From assembly GCF_040932035.1 (NCBI RefSeq), contig NZ_JBFRBB010000001.1:992001-1056000 (forward strand): DNA of 64,000 nucleotides, given 5' to 3'. Below the pieces are notes generated by a model, which did not search any database, was not told where the DNA came from, and saw only the letters and a list, made by a program, of their open reading frames with translations. Shown in pieces: positions 50,730 through 58,523 of the stretch (positions are counted from its first letter, which is position 1; each line of letters begins with the position of its first letter). A program made the position numbers and the translations under genes. The stretch comes from Hoeflea_A sp040932035. Its GTDB lineage: Bacteria; Pseudomonadota; Alphaproteobacteria; Rhizobiales; Rhizobiaceae.

Positions 50730-51028
50730 TGGAAAAAGCGCGTCTTCTAGTCGAACTCAACGTTAAACCGGAAGAGCTGGACGCTTTCCGCAAGATGTTT
50801 CACGAGGAGTTCATGTCACGCTCGCGGAGCGAGGATGGTTGCGAATTGTACCAGCTTTGGCATGACCCGATGGCACCTAACAAGATGACCATCGTCGAGG
50901 TCTGGTCAAGCCAGGCCCATCTCGACGCACATCTGGCACAGGAATGGTTCACCGAATGGGCGCCCAGAATGGAAGCCGCTCAGGCGACGCCGTTGCAGGT
51001 GCGGGTAATGGCAAATTTCGAAGACTGA
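50729..51028 (+). CDS. Antibiotic-biosynthesis-monooxygenase (ABM) domain protein
   Basis: 99-residue ferredoxin-like fold: ARLLVELNVKPEELDAFRKMFHEEFMSRSRSEDGCELYQLWHDPMAPNKMTIVEVWSSQAHLDAHLAQEWFTEW. The pattern is that of YgiN-type quinol monooxygenases, which work without a cofactor, often as dimers. It follows the flavodoxin-like gene by a one-base overlap and comes 48 bp before the aldehyde dehydrogenase gene. YgiN is itself linked to quinol redox cycling with a flavin quinone reductase, which supports reading this pair as one functional unit. Confidence 0.82.
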   Translation: MEKARLLVELNVKPEELDAFRKMFHEEFMSRSRSEDGCELYQLWHDPMAPNKMTIVEVWSSQAHLDAHLAQEWFTEWAPRMEAAQATPLQVRVMANFED

Positions 51029-51076
51029 CAATTCGGCCCCGCAGTATCCGGGGCCACAAGATCTGACGGAGATCCC

Positions 51077-52576
51077 ATGAACCAAGCAAGCAACATTCTG
51101 ACGCTGCCAACCGAACCCCGCGATTTCGGTTTCTATCTCGATGGCGGCTGGATTGCGTCGGGGGATCGCGAGGTATTCGAGCGGGCGTCACCAGCCCATG
51201 GGGTGCCGGTAACGCGCATTCCGAAATGCACCGGGGATGATCTGAACGCCGCCGTTTCCTCCGCAAGGGCCGCATTTGAAGACCGCCGCTGGTCAGGCCT
51301 TTCCGGCGCCGAACGCGCGGCGGTTCTGCTGAGGGCAGCAGCACTGATCCGCGAGCGGTCCGAGGAGATCGCCTATTACGAAACGCTCGAGAACGGAAAG
51401 CCGATTTCGCAGTCGCGCGGTGAGGTTGAAGGTGCGGCGAGCATTTACGAATATGCAGCCGGTGCCGCACGGTCGCTGCATGGCGATACGTTCAACAATC
51501 TCGGCGACAAGATGCTCGGACTGGTGACGCGCGAGCCGATTGGAGTCGTCGGCCTGATCACGCCCTGGAATTTTCCGTTTTTCATCCTCGCGGAGCGCGT
51601 GCCGTTCATTCTTGCCTCAGGCTGCACGATTGTCGCCAAACCCAGCGAGGTGACCTCCGCGACGACGCTTCTGATGGCTGAAATCCTGACGGATGCTGGG
51701 TTGCCAGCAGGCGCCTTCAACGTGGTGACCGGGTCCGGAAGCGAGATCGGCCAGGCGCTTATCGAGCACAATGATGTCGACATGGTTTCCTTCACCGGCT
51801 CGACAGCCGTCGGGCGCAGGCTCTTGCAGGCGGCAACCGGCAATTTCAAACGCCTCGGGCTTGAGCTCGGCGGCAAAAATCCGCAGATCGTCTTTGCCGA
51901 TGCGAACCTCGAGGACGCCGCCGATGGCGTCGTCTTCGGCATTTGCTTTAATGCCGGCCAGTGCTGCGTCAGCGGCAGCCGGCTTTTGGTGGAGCGCTCC
52001 GTTGCAGCGGAATTTGAGGCCCTGCTTGTCAAAAAACTGTCGCAGGTCAGAACCGGCGACCCGCTCGACCCGCAAACCCAGGTCGGCGCCATAACCACGC
52101 CGGCGCAGGCCAAAACCATCCTGCGGCACCTGCGCGGCGGCCCGGAAGAGGGTGCGCGGTTGGCCTGTGGCGGCAGCGTGATCGAGACGGATGCGGGACA
52201 GTTCATCGAGCCCACTTTGTTTTCTGACGTGACGCCCGAAATGGCGCTTGCAAGTGAGGAGATTTTCGGCCCCGTTCTTTCAATGCAGAGCTTTGGCAGT
52301 GTCGGCGAAGCTGTTGAAATGGCTAATGATACCGAATACGGCCTGGCCGCCAGCATCTGGACGAAGGACCTTGACAAGGCAGTCGCGACAATGCGCCAGG
52401 TGCAGGCGGGCCGTGTCTGGGTTAATACGACGATAACCGGCGGTCCGGAGATGCCGATCGGCGGTTTCAAGCAGTCGGGCTGGGGCCGCGAGACCGGCGC
52501 CTATGGCGTCGAGGAGTATACGCAGGTTAAATCTGTCCATATTGAGTTGGGCGAGCGGGTGCACTGGGTTTCGTGA
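51077..52576 (+). CDS. NAD(P)-dependent aldehyde dehydrogenase (betaine-aldehyde-dehydrogenase-like)
   Basis: 499 residues. It shows TPWNFPFFILAERVPFILASGCTIVAKPSE, FTGSTAVGRRLLQ, the catalytic Glu in LELGGKNPQIVFAD, the catalytic Cys in GICFNAGQCCVSGSRLL, and EEIFGPVLSMQSF near the end. The next gene encodes a GMC oxidoreductase and starts one base before the end of the aldehyde dehydrogenase stop, so the pair could convert an alcohol to an acid by way of an aldehyde (choline to betaine is one example). A TetR gene of BetI length and a Rieske oxygenase follow. Choline is therefore attractive, but not shown by sequence. Confidence 0.88.
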   Translation: MNQASNILTLPTEPRDFGFYLDGGWIASGDREVFERASPAHGVPVTRIPKCTGDDLNAAVSSARAAFEDRRWSGLSGAERAAVLLRAAALIRERSEEIAYYETLENGKPISQSRGEVEGAASIYEYAAGAARSLHGDTFNNLGDKMLGLVTREPIGVVGLITPWNFPFFILAERVPFILASGCTIVAKPSEVTSATTLLMAEILTDAGLPAGAFNVVTGSGSEIGQALIEHNDVDMVSFTGSTAVGRRLLQAATGNFKRLGLELGGKNPQIVFADANLEDAADGVVFGICFNAGQCCVSGSRLLVERSVAAEFEALLVKKLSQVRTGDPLDPQTQVGAITTPAQAKTILRHLRGGPEEGARLACGGSVIETDAGQFIEPTLFSDVTPEMALASEEIFGPVLSMQSFGSVGEAVEMANDTEYGLAASIWTKDLDKAVATMRQVQAGRVWVNTTITGGPEMPIGGFKQSGWGRETGAYGVEEYTQVKSVHIELGERVHWVS

Positions 52577-54174
52577 TGACAAAAAAGGGTTACGACTACA
52601 TCATAGTTGGCGGCGGATCTGCCGGGTGCGTGCTTGCAAACAGGTTGTCAGAGCTTCCCGATGCACGGGTATTGCTGCTGGAGGCTGGCGGCCGTGACAG
52701 AAACCCCTTCATCCACATGCCCGTCGGCTTTGCCAAGATGACCTCCGGGCCTCTGACCTGGGGTCTTGCGACGGCACCGCAAAAACACGCCAAGAACCGG
52801 GAAATCCCTTATGCGCAGGCGAAAGTCATCGGCGGTGGCAGCTCGATCAATGCCGAGGTCTTTACGCGCGGAAATGCGGTCGACTATGACCGCTGGGCGC
52901 AGGAAGAGGGATGCCCGGGCTGGTCGTTTAAGGAAATCCAGCCCTATTTTCTCCGTTCCGAGGGCAACAACAGGCTGGCCGGCGACTATCACGGTACCGA
53001 TGGTCCGCTTGGCGTATCCGATATCAAGTCTCCGCAGCCGCTGACACTTGCCTTCGCGCAGTCCTGCCAGCAACTCGGTATGCCGCACAACCCGGATTTC
53101 AACGGACCCGTACAGGAAGGGGCAGGGGTCTATCAGACAACGATCCGAAATGCGCGCAGAAGTTCGGCAGCCGTCGCCTATCTTTGGCCGGTCGCAAGTC
53201 GCAAGAACCTGACCATCGAAACCGGCTGCACGACGACCCGCATTCTTTTTTCAGGAAACCGCGCGACAGGGGTCGAGTATAGAAGGGGCGGCCAGCTGCG
53301 CCGCGTCATGGCCGACAGCGAGGTCATCGTCACGGCCGGTGCCATCGGTTCACCGAAAATCATGATGCTGTCCGGGATCGGGCCGGCGGATCATCTCAAA
53401 TCGCATGGGATCGATGTTGCCCACGACCTTTCCGGTGTCGGGCAGAACCTGAATGACCATTTCGGCATAGACATCGTTTGCGAGCTGAAGGGTCCGACGA
53501 GCCTCGACAAATACAACAAGCCGCACTGGATGATGTGGGCCGGACTGCAATATGTGCTGTTCAAGTCGGGACCGGTTGCCTCGAATGTCGTCGAAGGCGG
53601 CGCCTTCTGGTATGGCGATAAGAGCCAGCCGGTGCCGGACCTGCAGTTTCACTTCCTGGCAGGCGCCGGCGTCGAAGAGGGCGTGCCGGCGATCCCGTCC
53701 GGTTCAGGATGCACGCTCAACTCCTACACATTGCGACCGAAAAGCCGGGGCACCGTTACGCTGCGCACGGCAAATCCGGCGGACAACCCTATCGTCGATC
53801 CGAATTTCATCGCCCATCCCGACGACCTGAAAACCTCCGTCGAAGGCATCAAGATCAGCCGCGAGATCGTGAACCAGCCGGCGCTCGGCAAATATGTCAA
53901 GCGTGAGCACTTCCCGAGTTCCGACGTAAAGACGCAAAGTGACTACGAAGAATATGCCCGCCAGTACGGTCGCACCTCCTATCACCCGAGCGGCACCTGC
54001 AAGATGGGCTCTGACGACATGGCGGTCGTCGATCCGCAATTGCGTGTACGCGGGCTGGAGGGCATCAGAATCTGCGATTCCTCCGTGATGCCCAGCCTGA
54101 TCGGCTCAAACACCAACGCGCCGACGATCATGATTGCGGAAAAGGCCAGCGACATGATCAGAGGCAACCAATAA
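52576..54174 (+). CDS. GMC-family FAD alcohol oxidoreductase (choline-dehydrogenase-like)
   Basis: 532-residue flavoprotein. The FAD motif is at the N-terminus (YDYIIVGGGSAGCVLANRLSE), then GGSSINAEVFTRGNAVDYDRWAQEEGCPGWSF and ITAGAIGSPKIMMLSGIGPADHLK-type GMC signatures. The active-site His pair is in SYHPSGTCKMG and near NTNAPTIMIAEKAS. There is no export signal, so it acts in the cytoplasm or at the inner membrane, reducing an acceptor. It is a bit shorter than BetA (about 555), so other primary alcohols are possible. It is separated from the Rieske operon by a terminator and the 20-bp inverted repeat. Confidence 0.88.
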   Translation: MTKKGYDYIIVGGGSAGCVLANRLSELPDARVLLLEAGGRDRNPFIHMPVGFAKMTSGPLTWGLATAPQKHAKNREIPYAQAKVIGGGSSINAEVFTRGNAVDYDRWAQEEGCPGWSFKEIQPYFLRSEGNNRLAGDYHGTDGPLGVSDIKSPQPLTLAFAQSCQQLGMPHNPDFNGPVQEGAGVYQTTIRNARRSSAAVAYLWPVASRKNLTIETGCTTTRILFSGNRATGVEYRRGGQLRRVMADSEVIVTAGAIGSPKIMMLSGIGPADHLKSHGIDVAHDLSGVGQNLNDHFGIDIVCELKGPTSLDKYNKPHWMMWAGLQYVLFKSGPVASNVVEGGAFWYGDKSQPVPDLQFHFLAGAGVEEGVPAIPSGSGCTLNSYTLRPKSRGTVTLRTANPADNPIVDPNFIAHPDDLKTSVEGIKISREIVNQPALGKYVKREHFPSSDVKTQSDYEEYARQYGRTSYHPSGTCKMGSDDMAVVDPQLRVRGLEGIRICDSSVMPSLIGSNTNAPTIMIAEKASDMIRGNQ

Positions 54175-54196
54175 TCACATCCTCCCAAGCAAACTG

Positions 54197-54222
54197 GGCG
54201 GCCATTGAGCCGCCCTTTTTTG
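54197..54222 (+). terminator. Rho-independent terminator after the GMC oxidoreductase gene
   Basis: GGGCGGC (54197-54203) pairs with GCCGCCC (54210-54216) across a six-base loop, followed by TTTTTT. It ends the operon 23 bp after the stop codon. Confidence 0.88.
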
Positions 54223-54242
54223 TGAGATCTGGTCTCTGGACC

Positions 54243-54286
54243 AATCAATCAATAAACTGTCATTATTGACAGTTTATTGATTGATT
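54243..54286. promoter_or_regulatory. Perfect inverted repeat with 20-bp arms, operator of the Rieske operon
   Basis: Arms 54243-54262 and 54267-54286 are exact reverse complements with a four-base spacer (TTAT). The inner part is AATAAACTGTCA and the outer part ATCAATCA. It lies 38 bp upstream of the TetR start codon at 54325, where such a repressor would block its own operon. It is AT-rich and without a T run, so it is not a normal terminator. Confidence 0.85.
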
Positions 54287-54324
54287 CCTACATACCGGTC
54301 AATCGCATTAACCGGGATTGAAAA

Positions 54325-54918
54325 ATGGCCCGCCCTTCGCTGAAGAATGAAAGAAGAGAACAGATACTGACGGCCTATGTGAGTACGGTCTCCAAGCACG
54401 GGCTGTCTGGTGCAACGCTGGAAGCCATTGCTTCGGAAGCCGAGCTGAAACGTCCCCTGGTCAGGCACCATCTGGGCAACAAGGAAGCCATGTTCGAACA
54501 GTTGGTCGAACATGTCATCGGCGAGTTCAGCAAACAAACCAGGCAACTGATGGATGTTCTTCCGCCATCCGGTCGCGTTGAAGCGTTGATAGAAATCCTC
54601 CTGGGAGCACCTCAGGATAAGACCACCCCGGAGTTGGTCTTCGCTTTTGCCGAACTCACGATGAAAAGTGTTTCCGACAGGGTCTTGGCTTCCAGGCTCG
54701 CAGCCAGCGTTGCCGAATTCGAGACTGCTTTGGCCACGGAAATTCACCACGAATATTCGTCTGTTCCGAAGGCCAGGATACGCGCTGTCGCCCATGGCAT
54801 TGCGTCCATTTACTTCAACAGCGTTTCTTTGGCCCCTCTCGCACTTGGCACGTCGGAAGCCCGAAGCGCTGCCGATATCCTCATCCAATCCCTAAGAGAA
54901 AAGAAACGGACAAAATGA
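54325..54918 (+). CDS. TetR-family transcriptional regulator of the Rieske oxygenase operon
   Basis: 197 residues. The helix-turn-helix region is at residues 8-58 (NERREQILTAYVSTVSKHGLSGATLEAIASEAELKRPLVRHHLGNKEAMFEQLVEHV), close in style and total length to BetI. The ligand domain is helical (VFAFAELTMKSVSDRVLASRLAASVAEFE). It is first in the operon and its stop overlaps the next start (ATGA). The 44-bp perfect palindrome just upstream is the natural binding site. The choline/betaine surroundings suggest the inducer might be a quaternary amine, but this is not proven. Confidence 0.88.
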   Translation: MARPSLKNERREQILTAYVSTVSKHGLSGATLEAIASEAELKRPLVRHHLGNKEAMFEQLVEHVIGEFSKQTRQLMDVLPPSGRVEALIEILLGAPQDKTTPELVFAFAELTMKSVSDRVLASRLAASVAEFETALATEIHHEYSSVPKARIRAVAHGIASIYFNSVSLAPLALGTSEARSAADILIQSLREKKRTK

Positions 54919-55175
54919 ACGCACGTGTCTCCAATTACATCGCATTTGCGGCACTCATGGTCTCCACCGCCCTTGGTTACTGGTTCGTCTGGGGGCTCCT
55001 GTTTGTGTATTGGGCGATCCCGAGTTTCTATTCCGGTCATGCCTTTCTGCTCACAGATGTTGTCCGGGACGAAGATCCGGCCCTGTTCTGGCTGGTGCAA
55101 ATTGCCTGGATCGTCCTTGGCGCGCTTCTCGTCATGCACGATGTCTTCCCACAGATCGGAGTTGGACGCTCATGA
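54915..55175 (+). CDS. Two-span small membrane protein in the Rieske oxygenase operon
   Basis: 86 residues with two hydrophobic helices: NYIAFAALMVSTALGYWFVWGLLFVYWAI and FWLVQIAWIVLGALLVMHDV, joined by a loop (PSFYSGHAFLLTDVVRDEDPA). It overlaps the TetR stop by 4 bp and the oxygenase start by 4 bp, so it is translationally coupled to both. I do not recognise a family. It could be a substrate entry or small transport component or a membrane anchor for the oxygenase. Confidence 0.75.
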   Translation: MNARVSNYIAFAALMVSTALGYWFVWGLLFVYWAIPSFYSGHAFLLTDVVRDEDPALFWLVQIAWIVLGALLVMHDVFPQIGVGRS

Positions 55176-56326
55176 GCAAGATGCTGCATAATTTGCCTGT
55201 TGAGGCCTACACATCTCAGGACTGGTTCGATCGTGAACAGCGCCAGATCTTTTCGAATACCTGGCGCTATGCCGGTCTCATGGAAGATGTCAGCGAGCCG
55301 GGGCAATACATCAGCGTCCAGGCGGGTTTGAACAACATTTTCATCGTCATGGGGCGCGACAGGCGTCTAAGGGCGTTCCACAATATTTGCCGTCATCGCG
55401 GAACACAGCTCATTCGCGCGGTCGGCAAGACGCAAAAGGCGCTGACGTGTCCCTACCATGACTGGACCTACGATCTTGAAGGCAATCTGGTTTCCGTCCC
55501 CGACGAGGAGCGGGAGTTTGGGGAGATTGACAAAACCTGCCTCGGGCTGAAACCCGCCGGTGTCGACATCTGGAAAAGCATGATTTTTGTGCATCCCGAC
55601 CCGAATGCGGGCTCGATCGTGGATTGGTTTGGCAAGATTGACGCCCTAATCGGGCCTCATGTTCCAGAAGAGCTGCCGGAATACGAAGAGGCCCGAAACA
55701 GCTACGAAATAAAGGCGAACTGGAAGATTGTCGTTGAGAATTACATCGATGTCTATCATCTGTCGCACCTGCATTCAGGCACGCTGCATATGTATGACCA
55801 CGCCAAAGCGGAATATGGATTTGTCGGGCCGCACTTCATGTTCTGGGAGCCACCGGTCCGGGAATATTCAGAGGATCAGGACAAGAAACTGGCCGCGCCG
55901 CGCATTATCCCCAAGGATCAGAACGGCGTCTGGGTGCCGATGCTGTTTCCCGGCATCGGTATTGGCGCCGCAGAGGATGGCTGGAACATCTTCATTGTTG
56001 AACCCCTCGCGCCAAATCTGACACGGGTCACCAACCGAAGCCGTGTCGCGAATGCAAGCGCCTGGGAATTTTCCAAACAAGAGATGCGGTCAGCCGGTTT
56101 CTGGTCGAATTTCGGTTTAAGTGGAAAATACGAGGCTGACGACGCACAATCCGGTGATGATCCGATGGCGAGTGGCGATTTTACGGCTGAGGACATCTAC
56201 GCCTGTGAACAGCAGCAGAAGTCCCTCTATTCCCCGCACTATGAAGTCGGTCCTGCCGCCGCTGGAGAAAGCCCCGTACTGGATCATCAAAAGATTGTGC
56301 TGGAATGGCTGGAGGGAGCGACGTGA
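55172..56326 (+). CDS. Rieske non-haem iron oxygenase, alpha subunit (quaternary-amine demethylase type)
   Basis: 384-residue ring-hydroxylating-type oxygenase. The Rieske 2Fe-2S motif is C73-R-H75 and C93-P-Y-H96 (NICRHRG ... CPYHDW). The mononuclear iron site is N190-Y-I-D193-x-x-H196-x4-H201 (VENYIDVYHLSHLHSGTL). Start ATG 55172 overlaps the small membrane-protein gene. The sequence resembles GbcA/CntA-type enzymes that demethylate or cleave betaines: glycine betaine, carnitine or stachydrine are candidates. The reductase gene overlaps its stop, giving a two-component system. Glycine betaine would fit the dehydrogenase pair upstream. Confidence 0.85.
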   Translation: MSKMLHNLPVEAYTSQDWFDREQRQIFSNTWRYAGLMEDVSEPGQYISVQAGLNNIFIVMGRDRRLRAFHNICRHRGTQLIRAVGKTQKALTCPYHDWTYDLEGNLVSVPDEEREFGEIDKTCLGLKPAGVDIWKSMIFVHPDPNAGSIVDWFGKIDALIGPHVPEELPEYEEARNSYEIKANWKIVVENYIDVYHLSHLHSGTLHMYDHAKAEYGFVGPHFMFWEPPVREYSEDQDKKLAAPRIIPKDQNGVWVPMLFPGIGIGAAEDGWNIFIVEPLAPNLTRVTNRSRVANASAWEFSKQEMRSAGFWSNFGLSGKYEADDAQSGDDPMASGDFTAEDIYACEQQQKSLYSPHYEVGPAAAGESPVLDHQKIVLEWLEGAT

Positions 56327-57384
56327 GCCGCGAGTTCCACCCTCTGACCGTTCTCGACGTCAGCGACGAAATCGGCGGCATGGCCAAAACCGTTGTATTT
56401 GACATGCCGGATCGTCTGAAGGAGACCTTTGCCTGGCGAGCGGGGCAGCATCTGTCTGTCCGGTTCGTCCTGAATGGCAAAGAGGAGCGTCGCAGCTACT
56501 CGATTTGCTCATCTCCGGTGTCAGGTGAATCTCTGCGGATCACGGTCAAGCGTAATAAAGACGGGCTTGTCAGTAATCACATCAACGATACCGTGAAAAA
56601 GGGCGACGTCATTGATGTGATGCCTCCCTTTGGTACGTTTTGCCTTGATGCAGCGCCAAACCTGCGCCGGACGCATTATTTTTTCGGAGCCGGGTCGGGC
56701 ATCACTCCGCTGTTTGCGATGTTGCATTCGGTGATGTGCTGTGAACCGCACTCTACGGTCCATCTCGCATACGGAAACAAAAACGCCGAGAGCATTTTGT
56801 TCCGCGAATCCCTCGCTGAGCTCAGCGAAACCCACGCAGGCCGGCTAGGCATACATCACGTGCTGTCGGCCCCTTCCATGTGGTCCGGATTTGCCTGCTG
56901 GCGAAAGGGGACTGTCGATGAAACGGCCGTCGAAGCGCTCATCACCGGGAATCCGCCTTATGCCCAGGACGCCCAATATTATGTCTGCGGTCCGGGTGGA
57001 ATGAACAAAACCGTCAGGCAGGCCTTGATGTCACTCGATGTCCCCGCCAACCGCATTCACATGGAAAGCTACTGCAACACGGCCGAGATCGATGACACGA
57101 TCAAAGGCGTTGCGGCGACCGCCAGGATTACTCTCAAAGGCAAGACCCGTGACATTCAGATTTCGCAAGACCAAACGGTGCTTGAGGCCGCACGACGCGC
57201 TGGATTGGTGCCGCCCTTTTCGTGCCAGTCCGGAGTGTGCGGTGCCTGCCGGGCAAATCTGAAAGACGGCTCGGTCCATATGCGCGCGAGAACGGCCTTG
57301 GAAGATGCCGAAATAGACAACGGGAAAGTGCTGACCTGTCAGTCGGTTCCCACATCGGAACGCCTCTCAATCGTCTATGATTGA
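56323..57384 (+). CDS. Oxygenase reductase: FAD/NAD(P) domain with C-terminal 2Fe-2S ferredoxin
   Basis: 353 residues from GTG 56323 (GGAGGGAG upstream). Order of domains: FAD domain with RSYSICSSP (R-x-Y-S) at about residue 60, NAD domain with YFFGAGSGITPLFAML and YYVCGPGGMN, and plant-type ferredoxin with C-x4-C-x2-C and a distal Cys (PPFSCQSGVCGACRANLKDG ... VLTCQS). This layout is that of GbcB/CntB-type reductases and Hcr-like proteins. The operon partner is the Rieske oxygenase 4 bp upstream; it delivers NAD(P)H electrons to it. It is the last gene before a convergent aldo/keto reductase. Confidence 0.9.
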   Translation: MSREFHPLTVLDVSDEIGGMAKTVVFDMPDRLKETFAWRAGQHLSVRFVLNGKEERRSYSICSSPVSGESLRITVKRNKDGLVSNHINDTVKKGDVIDVMPPFGTFCLDAAPNLRRTHYFFGAGSGITPLFAMLHSVMCCEPHSTVHLAYGNKNAESILFRESLAELSETHAGRLGIHHVLSAPSMWSGFACWRKGTVDETAVEALITGNPPYAQDAQYYVCGPGGMNKTVRQALMSLDVPANRIHMESYCNTAEIDDTIKGVAATARITLKGKTRDIQISQDQTVLEAARRAGLVPPFSCQSGVCGACRANLKDGSVHMRARTALEDAEIDNGKVLTCQSVPTSERLSIVYD

Positions 57385-57468
57385 GTGCCCGGGTCCTGCT
57401 GAGGCGGGCAAAAGCCTGTTGTCGTCGTCGGGCTGTTCTTTGTCGATGGCCCTGATTGGGCAGGGGAC

Positions 57469-58287
57469 TTAATCCCAATCGGGCGCCCAGGGCACCAGGC
57501 TTTCGTCGACGATGCGGAAGCCGGTCCCGGTTAATGCATCGATCCTTGCCATATCGATGTTGGAGAGGGTGAAATCCATGACGTCGAAATTGGCGCTGAT
57601 GTTGTGAGGCTTGGTCGACATCGTGTTGATTGAAACACCCTTTTGCAGGATCCAGCGCAGGACGATCTGGCCCGGCGTTTTGCCGTAGGCTTCGGCGATT
57701 TCGGCAAAGAGCGGGTACTTGAACACCTCACCGCGTGCCACCGAACAGTAGGATGAAAGCGGAATGCCCGTCTCCAGCGAAGCGGTGTGCAATACATCCT
57801 GATTAAGCAGAGGGTGGAACTCCACCTGGTTGGTGGAAAGCGGCGTGTCGATGATTTCTTTCGCGTCGCGCATCATCTGCGCCGTGTAATTGGAAACGCC
57901 GATATGCCGCGCGTAGCCTTGCTTATGTGCCTTTTCGAGCAGCTTCAGGGAAGGCGCGATGTCGCCACCGACCGGAGGCCAATGCAGGAGAAGTACGTCG
58001 ACATAGTCGGTGCGCAGCTTTTCGAGGCTCTCTTCAACAGACGGCAGGAAGTGCTCCTCGGGAAAATTGTCGGGGTGAACTTTTGTGGTCACACACAATT
58101 CGCTTCTCGGAATGCCAATCTGTTGCAGCGTTTCGCCGACCTCTGCCTCGTTGCCATACATTTGCGCCGTATCGATTGACCGGTAGCCGGTTTCGATGGC
58201 GTGCATCAGCGATTGCTTCAGTTCCTCGCCCTTAAGCGGGAAAGTTCCGAAGGAACGCTGATGGGTCTTTTCAAAATAGATTCGCAT
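57469..58287 (-). CDS. Aldo/keto reductase (2,5-diketo-D-gluconate-reductase-like)
   Basis: 272-residue NADPH-dependent oxidoreductase. The catalytic tetrad is visible: Asp in SIDTAQMYGNEAEVG (with Tyr in the same motif), Lys in VTTKVHPDNF and His in VLLLHWPPVG. The C-terminal cofactor loop is GISINTMSTKPHNISANFDVMDF-like. ATG 58287 is used over 58302 because GAGAA lies upstream. TetR-type site C (58306-58323) is 19 bp before the start. The gene is convergent with the Rieske reductase and shares its operator type with the neighbouring CoA-transferase, which is divergent from it. Confidence 0.88.
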   Translation of the reverse strand: MRIYFEKTHQRSFGTFPLKGEELKQSLMHAIETGYRSIDTAQMYGNEAEVGETLQQIGIPRSELCVTTKVHPDNFPEEHFLPSVEESLEKLRTDYVDVLLLHWPPVGGDIAPSLKLLEKAHKQGYARHIGVSNYTAQMMRDAKEIIDTPLSTNQVEFHPLLNQDVLHTASLETGIPLSSYCSVARGEVFKYPLFAEIAEAYGKTPGQIVLRWILQKGVSINTMSTKPHNISANFDVMDFTLSNIDMARIDALTGTGFRIVDESLVPWAPDWD

Positions 58288-58305
58288 GGCCGGTTCTCGC
58301 ATATA

Positions 58306-58323
58306 AAACTAACTGGTTACTTA
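58306..58323. promoter_or_regulatory. TetR-type operator, site C before the aldo/keto reductase gene
   Basis: On the minus strand TAAGTAACCAGTTAGTTT, with two mismatches to the consensus. It lies 19 bp before ATG 58287. The 221-bp spacer 58303-58523 also holds site D for the divergent gene. Confidence 0.7.
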
Positions 58324-58474
58324 CTAAAGCCTAATTTGGCTGTTTTGGCAAGAATGACGGCATTCACGATTTTCCGCAATGGCTGAATCGGTGGGCTGGA
58401 GGTGTTTTTGAAAATTGTTTGTCGGAAATATGCAGCCGGAGCGCTTGATTATCAGGGTGAAATCAGCATATAAA

Positions 58475-58492
58475 TAACGAACTAGTTACTTA
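58475..58492. promoter_or_regulatory. TetR-type operator, site D before the CoA-transferase gene
   Basis: On the minus strand TAAGTAACTAGTTCGTTA, one mismatch to the consensus. It lies 32 bp upstream of ATG 58524. Confidence 0.72.
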
Positions 58493-58523
58493 ATAAAGGC
58501 AATCGGAACGGCGAGGGACGGAT

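Noticed and set aside
51077..54174. Naming the dehydrogenase pair betB/betA outright
   Set aside because: The GMC protein is shorter than typical BetA, lies in a sugar-type operon, and a terminator separates it from the BetI-like regulator, so substrate is not secure.
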